Origin: Bacteroidales bacterium H3
GTDB taxonomy: Bacteria; Bacteroidota; Bacteroidia; Bacteroidales; Muribaculaceae
Direction: 5' to 3'
Length of the DNA stretch: 64,000 nucleotides
Assembly: GCA_001701135.1 (NCBI GenBank)
Contig: DAAN01000009.1
Location: forward strand, 186,001-250,000
Shown here: positions 59,790 to 64,000 of the stretch, one piece after another
Position numbering within the stretch: position 1 is the stretch's first letter
Layout: each line of letters starts with the position of its first letter
Translations under genes and position numbers: made by a program
The notes under the pieces: generated by a model
Databases searched by the model: none
Told to the model about the DNA's origin: nothing
What the model saw: the letters and a program-made list of their open reading frames with translations, nothing else

Positions 59790-59821
59790 CAAATATAACA
59801 AATTCCGATTGAATTCTGCAA
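59790..59821 (-). promoter_or_regulatory. Promoter of gdhA
   Basis: On the minus strand: TTG (59819-59821), a 21-bp spacer, TATATTTG (59790-59797). This gives a leader of roughly 105 nt before the gdhA ATG. Confidence 0.65.
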
Positions 59822-59898
59822 TAATTTTTCTAAAAATTTTTCCGGCAGCCTGTGGCTTTTTTATATAATTTTGGCAAGATGTTTGCTCTGATGATTGT

Positions 59899-59906
59899 TA
59901 TATTTG
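59899..59906 (+). promoter_or_regulatory. Candidate -7 element of the TPR protein gene
   Basis: TATATTTG matches TAnnTTTG, 41 bp before the ATG at 59948. It lies inside the upstream extension of the open frame, supporting the later start. No good -33 element is seen. Confidence 0.45.
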
Positions 59907-59947
59907 CAAACCTAAGTACCAGCGACTTTACAATCACCCCCCACAGG

Positions 59948-62203
59948 ATGAAAAAAGAAATCTTCTCTGAAATAAAGCAAAAAATATATAACTGCGTGGA
60001 ACTCGGCCGTCTGCGACAGGCTTTCCAGCTCACACGGTCGCTGTCGGAAGGGCAGATGGCATGGGAGGCATCCGACCGCCTGCTTAATGCCGAGGAATCA
60101 TACCGCCGGTTGCTGTCATATGCTGTTTCGGGCGCGGAAGATCCGGCGCGTGATGCCATGACCGCCGACATCGGAGAGACCATACTCACCGTCACTGACC
60201 TTCTTGAACGCAATAACGAATCTCGCGACACCTCCACATTATATTATAATACGCTCCGCTACCAGCAAGGACAGCCATCCGAAACGATTGCTGCCACGCT
60301 TGCGGCATATCGTCGCGAATGTTCGGCAGGATCGCTTCTCGACATTGCCGCCTCGGGCGCGCACACAAACACGTATATGTCGGCTGCCACGTTCCGCGAA
60401 TCGCTTGAACGCAAACTGTTTGCCCTTGTCTGGGTGACCTTTCCGTTTTCGCGCGCCGATGCAGAAGCGCTCTCCGACGCCATATCTCAGCAATATCTGC
60501 CTCAACACGTCACCGCGCTGCTCAGTTGGGCGCTGCTGATGGGGGGACTGGAATTTTTCGATCCGCGGCGCATGGAACTGCTCTGCGACCTTTACACCAA
60601 CGGCAGCGGAGAAGTGTCGGCCGTGGCTCTAATCGGTCTGCTGATACTGCTGCATCGCTGGCGCCGGCGCCGGTTGCCCTCACGTATGGCCGACCGGCTC
60701 GCAGCCGTGCGCGAACTGCCGCAATGGAAGGCAGATTTGCGTGCCGCATATATGGAGCTGACCCGCACTCGCGACACCGAGCGCATCTCGGCTAAAATCC
60801 GCGACGAGATTGTGCCCGGCATGATGAAGCTGAAACCTGAGATAGAACGGAAATTTTCACCATCCGAGCTTAACGCCCTTACGCCCGAAGAGATGGAGGA
60901 GAACCCCGAATGGCACGAAATGCTCGAGAAATCGGGTATCGCCGACCGGCTCAAAGAGATGAGCGAGATTCAGGAGGAGGGTGGCGACGTGATGATGGCC
61001 ACTTTTGCCCATCTGAAACAATTTCCCTTTTTCAACGAGATTTCCAACTGGTTTCTTCCCTTCCATTGCGAGCGGAGCGAATTTGCCGATATTCCGGGGC
61101 GCACAGGTCTCAGAAAATTAGCCGAGACATTTGAAGATCTAAAATTCCTGTGCGACAGCGATAAATATTCCCTGCTGCTTTCGCTCGGCAGCGTTCCCGC
61201 ATCGCAGCGCGACCTTGTTCTCCGACAGATCAATCAGCAGGCCGATCAGTTCAACGAGATGAAAGCCGCCACGCTCGATCTCTCCACCGACAACCGGCGC
61301 GAGACGATCCGCCGTCAGGTGCAGAATCTCTATCGTTTCTTCCGCCTTTTCCGTCGCAAGGGGGAATTTCCCAACCCTTTCTCTGCGCCCCTGAATCTGG
61401 CCACTGTGCCGGCCCTAAGCGACGATGTGCGCGATCCCGAAGTGCTGTCGGTCATTGCCGAATTCTATTTCTCGCACGGCTACATGACCGAGGCCGTGGA
61501 AGTTTTCCGCATCGTTGAGGAATTGGGCGGTCCGTCGGCACAGATTTACCAGAAAATGGGTCATGCGCTTATGAAAACGGGCGACACACGTGGCGCCCTT
61601 GATTATTTCGAGAAAGCCGACATGCTCGACAACCGCAGTGCATGGACCATCGCACGTCTGGCACGCTGTTACGCCATGCTTGGCGAATATTCGTCGGCAC
61701 TTGTGGCATACGAACGACTTGAGGAACTGCGTCCCGACAAACCATCCAACGCGCTTGCCATGGGACGTGCGCATCTTGCCTTGGGTCATTATCCCGAGGC
61801 TGTCAAGGCTTTCTACAAAGCTTTCTACCTCGACGAGAAATCGGGAAAAGCACTCAGGCCGCTGGCATGGAGCCTGCTCATGGACCGGCAGTTTGACCAG
61901 AGCCGTCGCTACTACGAGAAAATCATAACGGATTTCGATCCTCAGCCCGAGGATTATCTCAATCTCGGACATCTCAATCTTGTCACCGGACACTTCGAGG
62001 AGGCATCAAACTTCTATCGTCTGAGCATTCTCTCCCGGCCTCGTCCCGACGGAAGCTCGGCATCCGACGGCACTGTGTCCAAAGCCTCAATCGAGAGTTT
62101 TCTCTCCGATATGAAAGCCGATACTCCCGCTCTCATACGCCTCGGCATCAGCGCCGGCCTCATTCCTCTTATCACGGATTCGCTGATGTATTCGCTTTCC
62201 TGA
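59948..62203 (+). CDS. Large TPR-repeat protein of unknown function
   Basis: From the ATG at 59948 it has 751 residues and no signal peptide, so it is probably cytoplasmic. The first 480 residues are helical and show no domain I recognise; they include a charged segment LTPEEMEENPEWHEMLEKSGIADRL (about 315-339). Then come TPR repeats (about 495-690): AQIYQKMGHALMKTGDTRGALDYFEKAD, AWTIARLARCYAMLGEYSSALVAYERL, and NALAMGRAHLALGHYPEAVKAFYKAF. Single gene, divergent from gdhA. Its last 117 bp overlap the convergent acyltransferase gene. Probably a scaffold; partners unknown. Confidence 0.75.
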   Translation: MKKEIFSEIKQKIYNCVELGRLRQAFQLTRSLSEGQMAWEASDRLLNAEESYRRLLSYAVSGAEDPARDAMTADIGETILTVTDLLERNNESRDTSTLYYNTLRYQQGQPSETIAATLAAYRRECSAGSLLDIAASGAHTNTYMSAATFRESLERKLFALVWVTFPFSRADAEALSDAISQQYLPQHVTALLSWALLMGGLEFFDPRRMELLCDLYTNGSGEVSAVALIGLLILLHRWRRRRLPSRMADRLAAVRELPQWKADLRAAYMELTRTRDTERISAKIRDEIVPGMMKLKPEIERKFSPSELNALTPEEMEENPEWHEMLEKSGIADRLKEMSEIQEEGGDVMMATFAHLKQFPFFNEISNWFLPFHCERSEFADIPGRTGLRKLAETFEDLKFLCDSDKYSLLLSLGSVPASQRDLVLRQINQQADQFNEMKAATLDLSTDNRRETIRRQVQNLYRFFRLFRRKGEFPNPFSAPLNLATVPALSDDVRDPEVLSVIAEFYFSHGYMTEAVEVFRIVEELGGPSAQIYQKMGHALMKTGDTRGALDYFEKADMLDNRSAWTIARLARCYAMLGEYSSALVAYERLEELRPDKPSNALAMGRAHLALGHYPEAVKAFYKAFYLDEKSGKALRPLAWSLLMDRQFDQSRRYYEKIITDFDPQPEDYLNLGHLNLVTGHFEEASNFYRLSILSRPRPDGSSASDGTVSKASIESFLSDMKADTPALIRLGISAGLIPLITDSLMYSLS

Positions 62204-63280
62204 CCGGCGCATCAGGCGCGCCAGTTCGAGCGCACACACCGGCAACAGCACCCCGGCTATGGTATACGGAATCCAGAACCAGTCGGGGCGCATGTCGTGT
62301 ATCACCATGTGGCAGCCCATCTGCTGCGGATCCAGACCGTACCATGCGATTTTAAGCAGGCTCACCGGCTTGTATGCCAGGATATGCAGTATGAATATAT
62401 AAAGAGTGTTCTCGCCAAGATATATCAGCGCGTCGCGCAGACGTCCCTCGCGGCTGTCTATCCGGCTTGAAATGTAATACACCAGAAGAAAACCGCCGAT
62501 ACCGGTCAGCGGGAGTGTAAGCAGATCAAGAAATTTTCCGCCGTTATACATTCCGCAAAAATGCTGTGTGGCACCCCAGCAAAGGAACACCATGCATAGG
62601 AGAGCGACCCACCGGCGGCGACCAGCCTGCTGTCCGAACTGTTGGAAAAGATACCCGGCGCCAAAGAAAAACACTCCCCACATGTCGCGCCAGCCACCTC
62701 CCGCCAGAGCGTTGATTTTCAGATGGAAATTAATCCTGACAGCCAGTATCGCAAGTATGAGCAGACACACCGCCCCCACACCTGCCATCGGTTTCAGACG
62801 TGTATGCGAATCCACCAGCTTGTAAAGCAGCAGAAACACTATGCTCGCCACCAGCAACCCGCGGAAAAACCAGAAAGCACCGGCTATGAATTCATCGTAG
62901 CCCGCCATCTGAGTCACAATGGTCAACAGACGTCCTACCCCCTGTTTCAATGTGTAGGGGTGTGTGACACCTCCGGTCCAGTTTCCGTAGGTCTCGTTCA
63001 GCACACCGATATGAAACCATACGTTATGGAGCAGCAGAAACAGCACCGACCATCTCAGAAAAGGCAGATACAACCCTTTGAAACGCCGGGCGATAAAAGG
63101 CCACGGATCAGACAGATATTTCCGGTTGAAGAAAAAACCTGCCGCCATAAAGAACAGCGGCATGTGGAATTCGTAGATAAAGTTGGTGAGCCACTCCGGA
63201 CCTTCGGCGTGACCCGCAACAACTAAAATAATCGCGATGCCTTTGGCAATCGCGATTATTGTGTTTCGTTTGGTCGGCAC
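62087..63280 (-). CDS. Acyltransferase-3-type integral membrane protein
   Basis: A 397-residue membrane acyltransferase of the OafA/OpgC/Acyl_transf_3 family, which typically O-acylates envelope glycans with acyl groups from the cytoplasm. About ten hydrophobic segments are seen. The catalytic His is probably in ILVVAGHAEGPEW (about 18-30), followed by the family FHMPLFFMAAGFFF block (about 38-51). The start is GTG at 63280, six bases after the leuB stop. The hydrophilic tail after about 365 is coded antisense to the end of the TPR gene and looks unconstrained. The acceptor is unknown. Confidence 0.83.
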   Translation of the reverse strand: MPTKRNTIIAIAKGIAIILVVAGHAEGPEWLTNFIYEFHMPLFFMAAGFFFNRKYLSDPWPFIARRFKGLYLPFLRWSVLFLLLHNVWFHIGVLNETYGNWTGGVTHPYTLKQGVGRLLTIVTQMAGYDEFIAGAFWFFRGLLVASIVFLLLYKLVDSHTRLKPMAGVGAVCLLILAILAVRINFHLKINALAGGGWRDMWGVFFFGAGYLFQQFGQQAGRRRWVALLCMVFLCWGATQHFCGMYNGGKFLDLLTLPLTGIGGFLLVYYISSRIDSREGRLRDALIYLGENTLYIFILHILAYKPVSLLKIAWYGLDPQQMGCHMVIHDMRPDWFWIPYTIAGVLLPVCALELARLMRRSGKRIHQRIRDKRNEAGADAEAYESGSIGFHIGEKTLD

Positions 63281-63286
63281 CGTATG

Positions 63287-64000
63287 TCAGTTTTTGCGGA
63301 TATAGTCCACAAGCCAGGCGCCTACTTCTTTGGTGCCGTAGCGGGCGCCGCCGGGCACCTGTATTTCCGGTGTGCGCACATTGGCTGAAAGGGAGGCAGC
63401 TACGGCTTCGCGGACCAGTTTGCCCTCCTTCATGAGGTTGAAATATTCAAAGAGCATGGCCACTGACAGCACCTGGGCAAGAGGGTTGGCGATGTTCTGC
63501 CCTTTGGCCTGAGGCCAGGAACCGTGGATCGGTTCGAAGACAGGTGTTTTCTCGCCGGTCGACGCCGACGGGAGCAGGCCCATTGAACCGGATATTACAG
63601 AGCCTTCGTCGGTGAGGATATCGCCGAATGTATTTTCTGTAACCATCACATCGAAGAAGCGGGGATCCTGGATCATGCGCATGGCGGCATTGTCGACATA
63701 CATGAAATCTGTTTCCACCTCGGGATACTCCTTCATGATTTCCTGAGCGACCTTGCGCCAGAGACGGGAAGACGCGAGCACATTGGCCTTGTCGACAACG
63801 GTGAGATGCTTGCGACGGCGCATGGCGTAGTCATATGCCACTCGCAGTATGCGCTCAACCTCCTGACGGGAATAAGCATTGGTGTCGTAAGCGTAATCGT
63901 CGCCCTCTTTCTTTTCGCCGAAGTACATACCGCCCGTGAGTTCGCGGATGCAGACAAAATCGGCTCCCTCCACAATTTCCTTACGCAGGGGAGATAGATG
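63287..64000 (-). CDS. leuB: 3-isopropylmalate dehydrogenase, C-terminal part (cut by window edge)
   Basis: Oxidatively decarboxylates 3-isopropylmalate in leucine synthesis. Only the last 237 codons are in the window; the reading frame runs through position 64000, and the visible residues begin [21 protein letters not shown], a region internal to LeuB, so the N-terminus lies beyond. Seen here are the substrate-loop arginines and TGGMYFG, the catalytic Tyr region [21 protein letters not shown], the metal site [10 protein letters not shown], and the NAD-binding [18 protein letters not shown]. It is followed by the acyltransferase gene after 6 bp. Confidence 0.93.
   Translation of the reverse strand, partial: HLSPLRKEIVEGADFVCIRELTGGMYFGEKKEGDDYAYDTNAYSRQEVERILRVAYDYAMRRRKHLTVVDKANVLASSRLWRKVAQEIMKEYPEVETDFMYVDNAAMRMIQDPRFFDVMVTENTFGDILTDEGSVISGSMGLLPSASTGEKTPVFEPIHGSWPQAKGQNIANPLAQVLSVAMLFEYFNLMKEGKLVREAVAASLSANVRTPEIQVPGGARYGTKEVGAWLVDYIRKN

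Overview
The window looks like chromosomal DNA of an anaerobic gut member of the Bacteroidales (phylum Bacteroidota). The evidence is a complete moxR-DUF58-batABCDE aerotolerance operon, a glycine-lipid glsA/glsB pair, a Wzi-like outer-membrane protein, an OmpA with a PorT-like relative, DUF3098 and DUF2148 genes, an M56 peptidase fused to a TonB-type domain, and promoters of the Bacteroidota type (TTG, 19-21 nt, TAnnTTTG) with few Shine-Dalgarno sites. The moderate-to-high GC content and gene set would fit Muribaculaceae; that family placement is inference. There are no rRNA or tRNA genes, CRISPR arrays, insertion sequences, phage genes or integrases, so this is mostly core chromosome.

Layout: 0.2-6.7 kb carries a B12-dependent ribonucleotide reductase, a nitroreductase, dnaA and a two-META-domain lipoprotein. 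6.9-12.4 kb has galK, a nucleotidyltransferase and galE (no galT), then a histidine phosphatase and murI. 12.4-16.3 kb on the minus strand holds an outer-membrane barrel, hisS and typA. 16.5-18.5 kb is a BlaI/BlaR-like regulatory pair with two clear operators. 18.6-29.3 kb is organised around a palindromic divergent promoter at 20.07-20.11 kb. To the left run an MptE/GT42-like gene and an IMPACT-family gene. To the right runs a tight series of ten genes: glsA, glsB, a Wzi-like gene, a lipoprotein gene, a LegB-like gene, an ATP-grasp gene, neuB, prmC, recX and comF.

29.4-35.6 kb on the minus strand holds DUF2148, queA, truB, uppP, DUF3098, ftsX and miaB. 35.8-39.3 kb has a CoA-transferase, a BASS-like transporter and a Crp/Fnr regulator. 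39.3-41.4 kb has a strong candidate structured small RNA with its own promoter and terminator, followed by ompA. 41.4-47.6 kb has a PHP-type tyrosine phosphatase, a biotin carboxyltransferase, a family 2 glycosyltransferase, a WaaP/InaA-like kinase, a universal stress protein and a small helix-turn-helix protein. 47.9-56.5 kb is the Bat operon. 56.7-58.2 kb encodes an HU protein and an HU-transmembrane-LysM protein. 58.3-64 kb has gdhA, an orphan TPR protein, a membrane acyltransferase and a leuB cut by the window edge.

Functionally the window mixes housekeeping (replication start, tRNA modification, translation, division) with envelope building (glycine lipids, capsule anchoring, acidic sugar synthesis, undecaprenyl phosphate recycling, LPS-type kinase, OmpA). 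The points most worth a second look are the small RNA at 39.47-39.71 kb, the HU-LysM operon as a possible chromosome-to-envelope tether, the palindromic promoter with its glycolipid and nonulosonate gene run, and the galactose cluster in which a nucleotidyltransferase stands where galT is expected.
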